Assembly: GCA_035048485.1 (NCBI GenBank)
Contig: CM068590.1
Span: forward strand, 5,270,093 to 5,334,092
Direction of reading: 5' to 3'
Length of the DNA stretch: 64,000 bases
Origin: Pteria penguin
Taxonomy: Eukaryota > Mollusca > Bivalvia > Pterioida > Pteriidae
The translations under genes and the position numbers were made by a program. Below the pieces are notes generated by a model. The model did not search any database and was not told the DNA's origin. It worked only from the letters and a program-made list of their open reading frames with translations. Shown in pieces: positions 36,666 through 49,900 of the stretch (the first letter of the stretch is position 1; the number at the start of each line of letters is the position of its first letter).

Positions 36666-36825
36666 ACGTTGGTTGATTTGTGTTTTACGTCACTTTCATC
36701 AATTTTTCAGTTATATCTCGACATGGAAGCAGGAGGTAACCAACCTCTTAAACACAGTGGCGCAACCCGGATCATCGGCGCCGCAAGCCAAGCGCTTAAC
36801 CACTACACCAAGCCTGTCCCTGTAC
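36666..36825 (-). mobile_element. SINE-B
   Basis: ggttgatttgtgttttacgt at left, aggaggtaaccaacctctta in the middle, and the tRNA-like head complement gccaagcgcttaaccactac at right. The GGTTCGA part is shortened. The 197-codon plus frame that crosses it is not a gene. Confidence 0.85.
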
Positions 36826-36829
36826 CTTT

Positions 36830-39477
36830 ACGTCATATGCCCAATGCATTACATAGCTCTTCACGTGGACCTATGCAATGTATTCCGATGCAGCGAGGGA
36901 ACTTTACAGTGTTTTGTGACAACTGGCACCGGAATAAATTTAAGGTCAGCGGCACTCCCAACACGAGGCCATTTGGTCACGAGCAGAGCACCGTATCGAT
37001 AGAGCTACGATGGTTTATCACTTATGAGGTGGTAAAATGCTTGATGCATTATTCAGAAGTCATCCATACATTAGAACAGCTCCAACTAGTGAATAATTTT
37101 TACATGGCATCTTCTATCGAGAAAAGGTATTTCACTTTTGTCTGTTCCGAAAGCCAACGACATCAGTGCAGCTCGAACTCGGTGCCTTTGAATCCCCCAC
37201 ACCTCATTTCAAGGAAGTGTCCGATTGACCTATGCTTAATTTTGAATCCGTTAACATTTTAAGATGACTTTTTAATAGCTTTTCACAAGCATACTAAGAT
37301 TATTTGATTTAGATGGTGCCGGCATCTTACTGGTGTACCATAAATTTACCAATGCAACCAACCCATACATGCCGCCACCAATACCTACACGTACATGTAT
37401 ACTGTAGCATTCGCGAACAAATAAGAAATCACCTTGAAATCCGACCCAACAGCAAGAACAGAATCAGGTACATGCATGTCAGATCTGAAATCCACTGGGA
37501 CTTACTCCTTACCAATAGCTGCAAACAGCCTTATATGTATAAAAATATGTGCATAGGGCTACAAAATACCCCCCCCCCCCCAATCTTCCTCTTTACCCCC
37601 CAAATCATTCGTTGTTTTTGACTTTGTTACTTACATGGAAGGGGACCTAACTAATATAACTACAAAGTCTGTCCTTTGTAATGTATCATTCGACAGGAGG
37701 GATCTTTAACGTGTCAATGTATACCGTGACATGGGACCTAGGTAAATACCGCCGAGGAACAGAGACTGCCGGAAAGAACATCGGTCGTTAAACAATCCAA
37801 ATGGGATACCATAGGACCAACCTGTCCCATATTCGTTGCAATTTAAATAACTAACAAGTGTATTGACCAACACCTATCCAGTTGTAGATAAACACAGCAC
37901 GAGTCCAAATTCACCACTAGAGGGGTGTCAGGTTGTACCACACAAGGCACTTTCTTTATCCCGAGCACCCTCTCTCATAAATCAATTGAATTCATTTGGA
38001 GGCCACAAGAACCCCGTATGCGCAATAATTCTCTCTATGGGATTATACAAAGTACAACATACAATTCCAGAAACATCTTTCATCGGAATATATGATGCCT
38101 TTGATAAGTATTAGCACGGACTCTTCCCATCAAGTCCTTCATTTTGGGTATCAAAATGACTAAATATAATACTGGCAAATAAGACTAATTTTTTAGATAA
38201 AAGAATTCCCAATACGTCCTAAACTAGAAAAGTGACAGGGTCAGAAGGGCCCCGCAAAAGTATGCCCGTCACCCTGACCTTGACCTTTATTTGGTATCAG
38301 CAGAAAGGACTGGCCATAAGGAATGCAGATGCCAAAATATGAAAGCCCTACTTCTAAAGGTTCAATAGTTATGGTCAATGCTATGTTAGGGTCAATGTTA
38401 AAGTTTTTCAAATGCAGGTCAAAGTCAATCGTCAAGGCCACATGATCAAAAATTTGTCTTTAGAAACACACAAGCCAAATTTGAAAACTCTACCTGTGAC
38501 AGTATATTAGACATGGCCAATGTTAAAAGTTTTACTGACAGACAGACAGATGGATGCACAGAGCGTTTACTACCAGGCATCCACTTATTAAGAGGAGCCC
38601 TATTTAAAAACAAAAACAAAATCAAAACAACAAAAAAAAACCCTACAGTATCATCATAAAACTTTATTTATAAAATTCTGGTTTTCTTGGATGTCAAAAA
38701 CAATCATTCATTTCTTTATCACAATAACAAAACACAAAGTACACAAGGTTATCTCCCTTTCAATTCACACATATACATATACATGTAGGAACACGATTAA
38801 GGCTACTAACTCTGTACACCTGCGACCTTCAATGCCCAGGGAACACAAGGTGTTCTCATTTTAATTGATTTTATCACGATACCAGGATAAATTCACCTGT
38901 TCCATGCCAGGTGGCAGACTGTGTTCAGTGGAAGAGTGAAGAAAACCATGAACCACTCCGATGGAGACAATTTGTCAACGAGACAACTTGTAACAACCGA
39001 ACTTGCACCAAAACACGATAACTTGTCACCAAAATATGAAAACTTGTCACCAAATTACAAAAGCTCGTCAGCAAAACCTGAAACCTTCTCACCAACACTG
39101 AAAGTTTCTTAGAGAGATTCCCTGTCTTTGGTAACGAGATATCATTTAAAAGCTGCAGAAAAACTGAGAGATATGATAATAAATTACCCTGTAAAAATAG
39201 AGGAGGAGATCTCAGTTTCTGTTACAAGTTACCAGTCACAATGACAAATTATCTTTATGCGAGTTGTCTTGCTGACTTACTGTCCAGCAATCCACTGGCA
39301 GACTTTCCCACTAGCCTGAGATTCTCTGCCACTAATCCCGCTTTAACTGTTGGCTTGAACAGGGATCTTGGCGGAGAGATCTAAGTCATGAAAATGTGAG
39401 ATCCCGCTTTGGGATCCTTATGCTATTTACCATTTATTCATTATTTGTTAAGCATGAAGTCCATCTAATTCCTAAAT
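36830..39477. other. Intergenic sequence between the plus-strand gene and NAA25
   Basis: Contains a SINE-A-like fragment near 37690-37770, a C-run at 37569-37581, and a dispersed repeat around 38220-38590 (cctgaccttgacctttattt). The minus-strand motif gaaagggagataac occurs at 38750-38763. No gene supported. Confidence 0.45.
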
Positions 39478-39553
39478 GATTTGGTTGTACTTTTACATTA
39501 CAAAATTTATCATAAATATGATAAATTTTGTAATGTAAAAGTACAACCAAATC
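39478..39553. repeat. Perfect 76-bp palindrome
   Basis: Two exactly complementary 36-nt arms beginning gatttggttgtacttttaca and a 4-nt centre (aaat). It lies about 1.3 kb beyond the NAA25 stop codon, so it may be inside or just beyond the 3'UTR. Perfect arms imply recent origin. Confidence 0.95.
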
Positions 39554-40272
39554 TATTGTTGTCATAATCCAAACGGAAAGTGATCTTTTAATTGGTATAC
39601 AAGTCACATGTTTGATATACAAGGGTTTTTTTTGTCGTCAACAATGGTCGCACCATGACTTATGGTGGATTTATGGAAAATCTATGTTTGTCTTATGAAA
39701 TCTCTCCGACTAAATCCAACATAATGTCAATATAAAAAGTATCTTAAGGGTTACTCATTTCAAAGAAAAACAGAAAGTCCACCAAATGCTGTAAGGGTTA
39801 CAAATTGATATAAATACCAACCCTCAGTTTAAGAACCACTACTCCCTTACTTAAAGAATTCTAGTTGAAAGAGTTATCTTTCTTGTTCACTTTTACACAA
39901 CTGATAACCTAGGCTCCTAGCATTCCAGGGTTGTTACAGAGCTTATGTTAGAAAATTACTGACATGATCAAGTGAGTAAAGGCTTCCTTCATTCAAATAT
40001 AAGCTGCAAGTGTGTTGAGCAAGTCTTTATATCTTGTCTGGAGTATTCAAATACGATGCACCATGAGTGACAGAGGTCTAATACGAATTAAATCTCTTTG
40101 AGCTACATTCAAACAAGACGAGTACCATTATAAGTAGGTTTAGAGACAGAGAATTCTAGACTAAAGACAAACCAAAAGAGTTATCCCCCCAGATCTGGTA
40201 ATCCAGGGAGGATAAAATCCCCAATATATATTATTACATGATAATAATAAAGAAATAATTTAAATCCTGCCA

Positions 40273-40402
40273 AATATCGTTTTGTATGGATAAAAAATCT
40301 AAATTTGTCACCTATGACAAATATTATGACTTACCGGTTATATATCGTTTTGTATGGATAAAAAATCTGAATTTGTCACCTATGACAAACATTATGACTT
40401 AA
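40273..40402. repeat. Tandem duplication of ~67 bp
   Basis: Two copies of aatatcgttttgtatggata, then gtcacctatgacaaa and attatgactta, differing at a few bases. Confidence 0.85.
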
Positions 40403-40551
40403 AATTGAAAGATGTGACAAGACTATTCAACATTTCAAGTCAGAATGATCATGTAAATCTATAAGTAAACATTTGTTCCCCATTCCCCATTAATTATTGA
40501 CTGATTATTTTGAGAGATTTTTAAATTCAATTAATAACTTTCACAAAATGG

Positions 40552-40557
40552 TTTATT
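40552..40557 (-). terminator. NAA25: Candidate poly(A) signal of NAA25
   Basis: AATAAA on the minus strand about 265 nt past the stop codon. It is the closest one noticed after the stop. Usage unproven. Confidence 0.3.
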
Positions 40558-40822
40558 CATGGGTCTGTGATTGCTGGTGCTATGTATATGTACTGAAATG
40601 TTGTTTGGACTTCAAGTTGTGGAAACCGGATCAGTATCTTGCATTCTGACTCATTTCTAAACTTCAATGTGAACCTGGCACATCCAAAAAACCCCATTTA
40701 TCCTTGAATCTGACACACGGAAATATTCTTGCATCAATCATGCTTCTCCTATATTCACTGCTGTAAACTCGTTTGCACATAAATCAGAGGCACCATGAAG
40801 TCCGTATGCTCATCTGGTAACA

Positions 40823-40945
40823 TCATAATCGCAGGCTTCCTAAGTATTGCATTTTGTTGTGGATAAATTCTGAGACCTCCCGAACAGACAGTTGATAACT
40901 TTCTGATACCTTCTTCCACATTTCCTTCTCTACAGTTTGGTCCTC
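40823..40945 (-). CDS. NAA25: NAA25 terminal exon
   Basis: 123 nt including the TGA at 40823-40825. Acceptor tttcattgcag. Encodes EDQTVEKEMWKKVSESYQLS then VREVSEFIHNKMQYLGSLRL, comparable to the human C-terminal helix. Confidence 0.9.
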   Translation of the reverse strand, partial: EDQTVEKEMWKKVSESYQLSVREVSEFIHNKMQYLGSLRL

Positions 40946-43900
40946 CTGCAATGAAAAATACATACAATACATGAACAGAGCTGGTTCTTTTAAGAAAAGA
41001 ACAAAGGAACATTTTGGTCTGAAAACTCTCATTAAAGCCAAACCATTGGAAAGGATTTTTCTACATGGCCTGATAAAAATCTGCTTTCCTAACTTTTCAG
41101 TCGATAAGGTGCTCACCTCTAGATTGAGAGGTGCCTGGTGTGATTTCCACTATGGGCATACCGGTGTCTTTTCTTTCAGATGAGACAGGGAAAACGAAGG
41201 CCCTGTGTCATGGCTAACTTGAAAGATAAAAAGATCCCTCACTGCTCCAGGTGGATCCATCATAAAGAAATGAATTTCTATGCGATGCATCAGGCAGATG
41301 CCAACACCATAAATGTGAAATAATCATGGAATGATGTAAACCAATTGTCAATCATGCTGCTTACATGGTGACAGCATCTGTCTGTGATGCTACACACCGA
41401 AATTGAGACCTACACTATGCATCCACTCCAGGCAGTGAGGGATCTTCTACGTATCAGGTCTACTATGACACAAAACCTTGGTTTTTACTGTTTCATTCAA
41501 AAGACAGGACATCAATGAGTCAACAGCTGGATTTGAACCCAGTGCCCCTTGGTCATGAAGCAAGCACCTAACCTACTGTGTTATATCAGCTAAACAAGAG
41601 CCACAATATATGTGATAGTTGGTACATTTTACTTGTTTCATGATAGATTTCATAATGTTTTGACAAAAGATAGATTTTTAAAGAATTTCTGAAAAAAATC
41701 TTGAAATTTATAAGTCCAAGGGCCATGAATCCGTCAAAAGTAGGTCAATTGTAACAAAACTTAATCTGGTACTGATGCCGCTTGAAATAAAGCTATATAC
41801 CAAATTTCAACTCAATATCTTGAAAGACGGCAAAAAAAAAAAAACAGTCCGGAAAACATGACCCCGGACCCACCGACAGCGCCATAACATAATACCCCCC
41901 ATCTAATGAAAATACATGTTATCACTCACTGCTATAGATGGACCATTGCATACCTCAAAGTTTTGAAGCCAATACCCATGAAAGTGCTGTCTATCAAGTT
42001 TGATCGAAATTTGTACATGTAATCAGAGTAACAATGCTGATATGATTCCTACTCGGAGTTTCAAGACATCTGGGTCACAAATTGTATGTCTCACTTAAAA
42101 TTCAACTTTCAAATTTCAAAACTTTCATGAAATCCTTTTGTAAGAGTGCAAATTTCTTTCACACATTATTCCCCTTGAAAACAGGTTTCAATAAAGCTAA
42201 GATGACGGACCATTCTGTTATTTCACTTCAAATATTCCACACTTTGATTCTGCACATGAGAATTCACTGTCGCATCTTAAATTGAAATATCCACACATTT
42301 AATTACACCAGATGGTTCACTGATTGGCATCGCTGTCAACCATTTTTCGGTCATTTCAGAACATGAAAGCTCGAGGTAACCAACAACTTAAACCTAATCA
42401 TGAGGGATCCGACCTGGATGAACTGACTCGCAAGCCAAGCGCTTCATTACTACACCAAGTCTGTCCAATTAAATGAAATCAGTTTTCGTTTTCATTCTGA
42501 GATTTACCCAATGTGAGTTGGTGAAGCAAAAACTTCAAAGTGTCAATTTAATTTTTCCGAAAAAATTGAAAAATTTCTTAAAGTTGGACAGGCAGAGGAA
42601 CAATTAAAATACCATGTGTTATGAGATCATTTTGACACCAAGCATCAAGATCATTTTACAAACATGAATGCAGCATATGAAATGAGACACAATGACAAGA
42701 TGTAATTTTTTTTCATTTTATAAGAAAAACAATTTAATCAGTCTCAAATCTATGCTGGTTGGGAATGTAAATTGGGATGTGCAGTAAATTTGGACTGTGT
42801 TAAAATCATATTAAATGTATAAATTTTGAAAAGTACATTGGCATTCAGTTTAAAAGAAAATGTTGTTACTTCAATTTGTGACGTTAAAATTACTTGAAAT
42901 GGTCAAAAAGTAACTAAAATAGTGATCATACGGATATGCCACGGGTTCAGATTTACCTTCCAGACCAGTATACATCACTTACCTCTCTGTCAAAGAGAGC
43001 CTCCATTAAACTCAAACTGCTGAGGTCAAGAGCCAAGAAAATAGGGTCAAGGTCTCTCAAGGCCATATGAAGATCTTTAGCTGCCATTTCTAAGTCTGAG
43101 ACCATAGTACTAAAGTTGGAAAAGGTGCAAGGCTGTAAAAATTAAAACAAAGATTTAATGTGGAGACCTTTTCCTCGCTTATTTTTAGGAAACAAGCTTC
43201 GCAGCCATTTCACATCTTTTCTTAGGTAATAAGCAATCCGCTTACATTGGCATTTTGTATGTACATTCCTTATTATTCATTGATTACTGTTTTATGGCAC
43301 CAAAACCGCTCACGGTTCTCCCAGTAATGTAGTTTTATTTTACCCTATAAACATGGCTGCCATCATTTACATTTGGGAGCACTGATTTATATTTTATGTC
43401 ACTTTGTGATTATTTCACGTATATGGTAATGGAATCTGGCTGATGCATTGCATGGAAATTTACACTTTTGCAACGGACCTAACTGAAAGCAGTCAGGGTC
43501 CTTCTGCATGACCACTTACTGAGACATGGGACATGGGGTTTTACTGTCTTATCTGAAAGACAGGACACTGGTGTGCCCATGGTGGGAGTCGAACCCAGGA
43601 CTTTTCGGTCACGAATTGAGCTTCTCATCCACATCAGCTTTACATATTCAGATGTACACACAAAGGAAAGAGACTGGTTTAAGAAGCAAATCTGGGTCAG
43701 CACTGAATGAGGAAAATATAAAGGTCTGACATTGTACCTGTAGATCATTGGTTGTTTTCTCAAGTTCTTCGGTTCTTGCATCCACTTACACACTGGTTAT
43801 CAATGCCACTCCCCAGTGGCAACAAAGTCCAAAAAAGTTATTTTTAACATGAAGGCCATTGTCAAGGTCAAAAGATCATTGACCTTGGTGTCATTTGAAG

Positions 43901-46900
43901 GGCTTCATTAGTTGAGTATGCATGTCAGATATGAAGTCTCTAATATGCCCCCGATCTATCAATCCGAAGGTATAAAACTCGTGAAGTGGTATATATAACA
44001 CCACCAACAAACTGTCAAGGTTAGAACATGTAGTGTAATGTGAAAATCTTACAAAAATAAATTCTGTATAAGCACTTACAGCGGATACCTGGTTATCTCC
44101 CTTTCTCTTCTTGTTCTTTTTATTCCACGCGGATTTCAGAGGTTTGAGGATTTTGTGACATACACCGGCCATCACTGTTACATGTGACAAAGTCTGTAAA
44201 TACAAATACAGAAAAATTCGGACATCAATGTCAAACCAAACATTCACTGTTACATGTAAAAGAGTCTGTAAATGCAGCGAAACCTCATTCAATGTTCCGC
44301 TCTGTCATGAGATCACTTCTTCATAATGATTAACTTTTAATGTTATGAGTCCTCCTGAGGGATGTTAGTATAAAATAATAATAAAAACTCTCTTTGTCCA
44401 CAAATTTTAAATCCTTAAGATTTTTCATTAAAATCACATTTTCTTTTGAATTTCCATCTTCTTGTAAAACACTTCTTACTAAAAGATCACCTTGGATTTA
44501 AGGTCATTTCTTCATAAAGGTCACCTCTGTATTAAGGTCACCTCCATATAAAGGTCACCTTGAAGTCTTTCAAAGAACTTACTTCTGCAATAAATACTAG
44601 GTTTTCTAAGACATTGGGATTAATGGATTGTCGATCACCTTCCTTCGACATGAGACTACATTTGTGTTTGGCAGTTAATCCTGTAAAATACAAACAATAT
44701 TAATCATTCCAATGTATTGTACTACTTGAACAGCAATACCAGTACATAAACAAAGTGTATTTGTGAAACACTGATGCCAAAGGATAATAGCTAATGGTAG
44801 TTTTTCAAAGGTCAAAGTTCATCAAAGGTCAAAGTCAAGGTCAGAAAATAAAAGAATTTTGATAAATCAAGTAAAATCTTCCACAAGTCATTGTATAATA
44901 AAGGAGAAAGACTCTTTTCAATTTTCATATAATGAGAGTTTTTTCTATTTTCAACCATTGGGATACTACTGAAAATACTGTTTCAGTTTTATTTCTTAGC
45001 ACTCAATCTCATTGAAAAAAGGATAAAATATCTCATGTTTTAATGACGGAGATTAAAAATTTTAAGTAAAGGAAGTAATATTTCTGAAACACGAACTGGC
45101 CATTCTGGGTAAACCACGTAATGTTAGCGTTACCGTTTGGAGGAAGTCGAGGGACTTTTATTTTTTCATTTACATATTTCAAGTTACACACAAAACATTC
45201 TCTTAGTTCATGGCACAAATTAATTAAAGAACATTTAAGTACAATATACAGTAAGACTATTATAAGAGTAAGGAAGAATAAAAAACATTTAAATGGAAGA
45301 AAACTACGTAGCTGTGTTAAGGCAATACACAGTTATAATCTTGCAGAAAACCCGGCATACCATAACATGACGTCATTGTGACATCACTATGGCCCAATGT
45401 ACATTATGAAGCGGGATAAACTGCAACAATCAACATGCCAAGAAAAATGCTATAGTGCAACCTTTTCCTCAACTCCATTTGTTGTGTAATTTCACATAAA
45501 GAATGTTCTACATCTATTTGAAATGCATCCTGCTGGGCCTAACTTTTACATTTTTAAATATCAACAGAATTTCAATTTAATCAGACCATTTCTTGTAAAT
45601 TTACACCATCTAGCAATTCCATCCCAGTATTTATGCACAATTACCCCTCATAATTTGGGCACAGCTAAAAACATTATCTATAGGCTTCCATTTATTGTTT
45701 ACAACAAAATTTTATTACCGAATTTGGCAATATACCCTTGCACTTTTTGAATGTTTGTTATTAATACTACATATGCTATATACATGTATAGCAGTCACGT
45801 GATTCGAAACAGCTAGGGATAAACTTTTAATGTGTAAAAAAAATTAGACTTGTTAAACCATTTACATTTTTGCCACTTTTGCAGAAATAATCTTAACCCA
45901 ATTTATGATACGGTTGTCATTAAATTATAATGTCAATAACGTCGTGGAGTGCCTTAACATTACTGCATAACCTGAAACTTAAACTTTCAACAATTTATAG
46001 AATGAAAATCATTCAGCAGTTTATGAAATGTTTGATACTTCTGAACAACATACACTTTTTCCGATAAAGTAATTTTTCATTGTGATGATGTCATCTGAGA
46101 ACAAACTTAACATCGGCCAAATGATAACGACTGCAACTCACCAGATATCAAATCAGGAACAGTAACTCTTAATCTCTCTTCTTTCTCATTGTCTATAGCT
46201 TCTACAAAAGATCACCAACGATGCATCAACGAAGGGGCACAACTTGAATACTCTAGATAGTAAACGCTAGTAAATGCATGCTCGAAATCTTTGAATGTGG
46301 GAGTGATAATGGAGAGTAAACCCTGGCTATAAAGGAGATTATGAGGGACCTGTCATTGTTCTTCCGGTTTCAAACACTACACAAAATTCATTTTGTCTGT
46401 TAGGTTCACCGTATGAAAAGTATGATTTTTCTTTGGTTCAATTTTTTGGTCATTTTGGTTTCAACACTGCTTTTCAAATGTTTATATATTTAATGAAAAT
46501 TCCAACCATTCGGCCAGGAGCTTCACTGAAGAGACATAAATTGTCAAAATGCACATCTGGTGCAAAAAATCTAAAGGTATACATGTTCTATATTCATTAT
46601 GAACTTTTATCATAATTTCTTAAAATGAAAGGATCAATAATAATGACATCAGTACATGTACAGGATACCAGCACATCATATATATAAGATTAAAAGACCA
46701 ACTCCTTCACTGATAAAATTTACATTACATGCACTAGTTGGGATACCCAAGAGCACACAGACAGAAAATACTTATAAAGTAAATGGAAGTTAAAAACTTT
46801 TAGCTGATCTATAACTTACCTAATCCATTCTCCTGTAGACTATGTATATATTGTATATTTCCAAACATTAAACTGAAGATTTGCCAATGCCCTTCACTGA

Positions 46901-49900
46901 GGTATTTAGATATTCTAGTTCGATAAGGACCCTGGACTGGATACTACAATGTATATAATCCACAGCATTGAAACATAAATGTTTGTATTCAATAGTGCTG
47001 TACTTCTCTTTGTGGGGGTAATTTTTTTTTTGTATTGTATTATCAGTTATGAAGTCATCTGCAGTGGTGATACAGCACGATATCGGGGGTGTATGAACTT
47101 GTATAGGTGAGGCTAAAGCCGAGCCTAATACATGTTTATAAAACCAATATCACATTTTATTCCAACTCAGGCAAAAATCTCGTAATCTGATTGGTTAAGA
47201 AGAACCAAATATTTTATTGCATTCCACTACATATCATTCCCCATCAACCGTATATTATTTTGAGATACCCCCACCACCCAATATACCTTTGATACACCCC
47301 GTCTCGATTTGGTGACATCATTTTATTGCCACACGAGAGTAACAAAATGGTAGAGGGACGGTTTGCAAGTAGAAATGAGGATGAAATAAACAGAATTTGA
47401 ATGCAACACAACTCGAAGAAGACTATTAACAGCAACAGAAAGACAGTGCGGATATTACAAAAAAAACATTTACAGAAGTCCAAAAAAGACCTTAAGTGAA
47501 ATAATTAAGTTATACAGTGTATGATAAGGAAGGATACAAAATACTGAGTGCATGAAATAAAGTTGTATTGGTTGAAAAGGCCTTCCGTAGGATAAATTCA
47601 TTCAAATACTATATAACTAATAGTATCCCTTCTGCAGATGACTCAACAACGAATCTATATTGACCAATCAATACCTGGGAGATTTCAGATAATAATAACA
47701 AAGCAATTTGAACAGCATTGGCATCATAGACATGATGTCATGACATCATAGACTCCAAGTATATAAACCTGATCTAGAATCTAGATCAGGTGGGTTAAAG
47801 AAGTGATACAAGACAGCATTTGGTTGAAAATTGGCCAATGAAATCCCTCCCTCCACCAGAGATGGGATGATTCTTCATGCCTGGACTTTTTCAAATATAT
47901 GGTGACGGTATTTGCCTGAATTTCAACCTATGTGAGAGACTCACTTGAAGCAGGATTATTTATATGCCATGTGTACCCTGACACAAAGTCTGGAATTTGA
48001 TTGTCTTACCCGAGAGACACGTTATGAAACAGCAAATGCTGGACTCAAACCCCGGACTTCTCCATCTCACCTTCTATGCTACATTCAATTTGATCAATTT
48101 TTTAATGCATATATTCAACCACTGTTAATATATCCAGGTATTCCCTATTCCTACATGTATTGGTGACTCGAGCAAAATTGGAGCAGGATGAAAGTAAGCA
48201 AGATGTGTTAACCAAACACTGACAAGCCCATATAGTGGCAACCTCATGAAATACTTTGAAAAATCAAAATGAGTCACTATGTAAAAACTTTTAGTCCCAA
48301 AGGGAAGCTGTTCTCACAAATAACACACATGTAAAATATCTAAATATTGAATCTAAAATCAGTCAAATTTGTTTGTGAACCGTCAGACAGGATGCAATCT
48401 ATGCACCAATCATCCCCTTCACATTTGCATATCAAATATGGTATCAACTTACTGCATATTCCTCAGAGAATCGTGGTTTACAGCTATGTACATGGTTAGA
48501 CAACTCATCTCCCAGCCTCTGTAGTGTCTCATGCATCGGTTTGCCCTCCGTTACACCGTTAGTGGTGTGACCCGCAGCTCTTACCTCTTGAGCCATCATT
48601 ACGCAACCAGCTATTATACGTAGAGACAAGTTACGTATCTTTAACCAGGCTTTCTGATAAAAAAAAAGATTCTTCTAATATCTAATACAAACACACTCTT
48701 TTTTCAAATTTTCGACCTTGTGGTCTTTATCAAGAAAATGACAAAATACACTCGCAACTAAGTGACGTCCATCTCTATGCTTCTTACATTAACGAGTAAT
48801 AACAATCATTTATGAAAAAAGAGTGTGTTTTTATTAGTAGTCTACCATTACTTCCTTGAGGAAGGTATATTGGACATTCTTCTAATATCTACATATCCTA
48901 CAGATTTGCAGTATTTAATACATGATTTGTCATCAAAGACAACATTGAAGGATTCAAGGTGAGAAACAATTAAAATCAAAGATACAAATATATTCATTTT
49001 AACTCCGAAAGAAGTTGTAAGCTTCTAACAAACTTCTAGATGGTTTTAAAATTAAACTTCAATTGCCCTGAGTATGAAGGTGATACAAGTGAAAATAACA
49101 AAAATAAATTTGAGAGTTTGATTCTGAGAGAAATTGAGAGAGAATTGCAGTTAAAATGAAATATCGTAAGAAAGACAGACAAGTCCGGTTATATTGATGC
49201 CGGTCTAGCAAATAATCTTAAATCTCTGGACCGACTGTCTGGCGTTTTACAGAGGTAATTTTGGTTTCAAATTTATTTCTAATGTCATCTTGATGTGCAT
49301 TATGCTTTCAGTCTTGTAAAAATTGCTTCGGTCTGGTGAACTGTCCTAAATATTTTTACTATTTCATATTCACTGGAATTGAAATCATTCCTGTTTTTTT
49401 TTTTCTTTTTATAACTATAATTTTTTTCTTGCCAATCCCAGAATTTTAAAACTTAAAAGCCCATATGGTTCCTACATATTTAAATAGAAATATCCTGATC
49501 TATTAAATATGCTGCAACACATTACTTGCCTCTTCCTGAAAAGATTGTTCTTGAGCTTCCTTTAATTTGCATCTGAAAGGACAAAACATTACTTCATATA
49601 AATGATAAACCATTGATAGAGACATCTAATAGACATGATTCAATGATCGCTGTTTAATGTCACTACACGATTATTTCAAGTATATGGTAAAGGCCTCCGT
49701 CTTATGCTGATGCATTTCATAGAAACTTGTACCGTTGAGGATTCTTTTTGTGATCTACCATAACAAAGGACCTCAGTTTTTACCGTAATACAAAACAACA
49801 GTGTGCACACGCCAGGACTTGAACCTGAGACCTCTCAGTCATTAGCTGAACGCCTCATCCACTGAGTCACATTGGTTTCAAACACATGACACATCTTGAA

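Noticed and set aside
36669..37262. 197-codon plus frame
   Set aside because: Its first third is antisense SINE-B and the rest shows no recognisable protein features.
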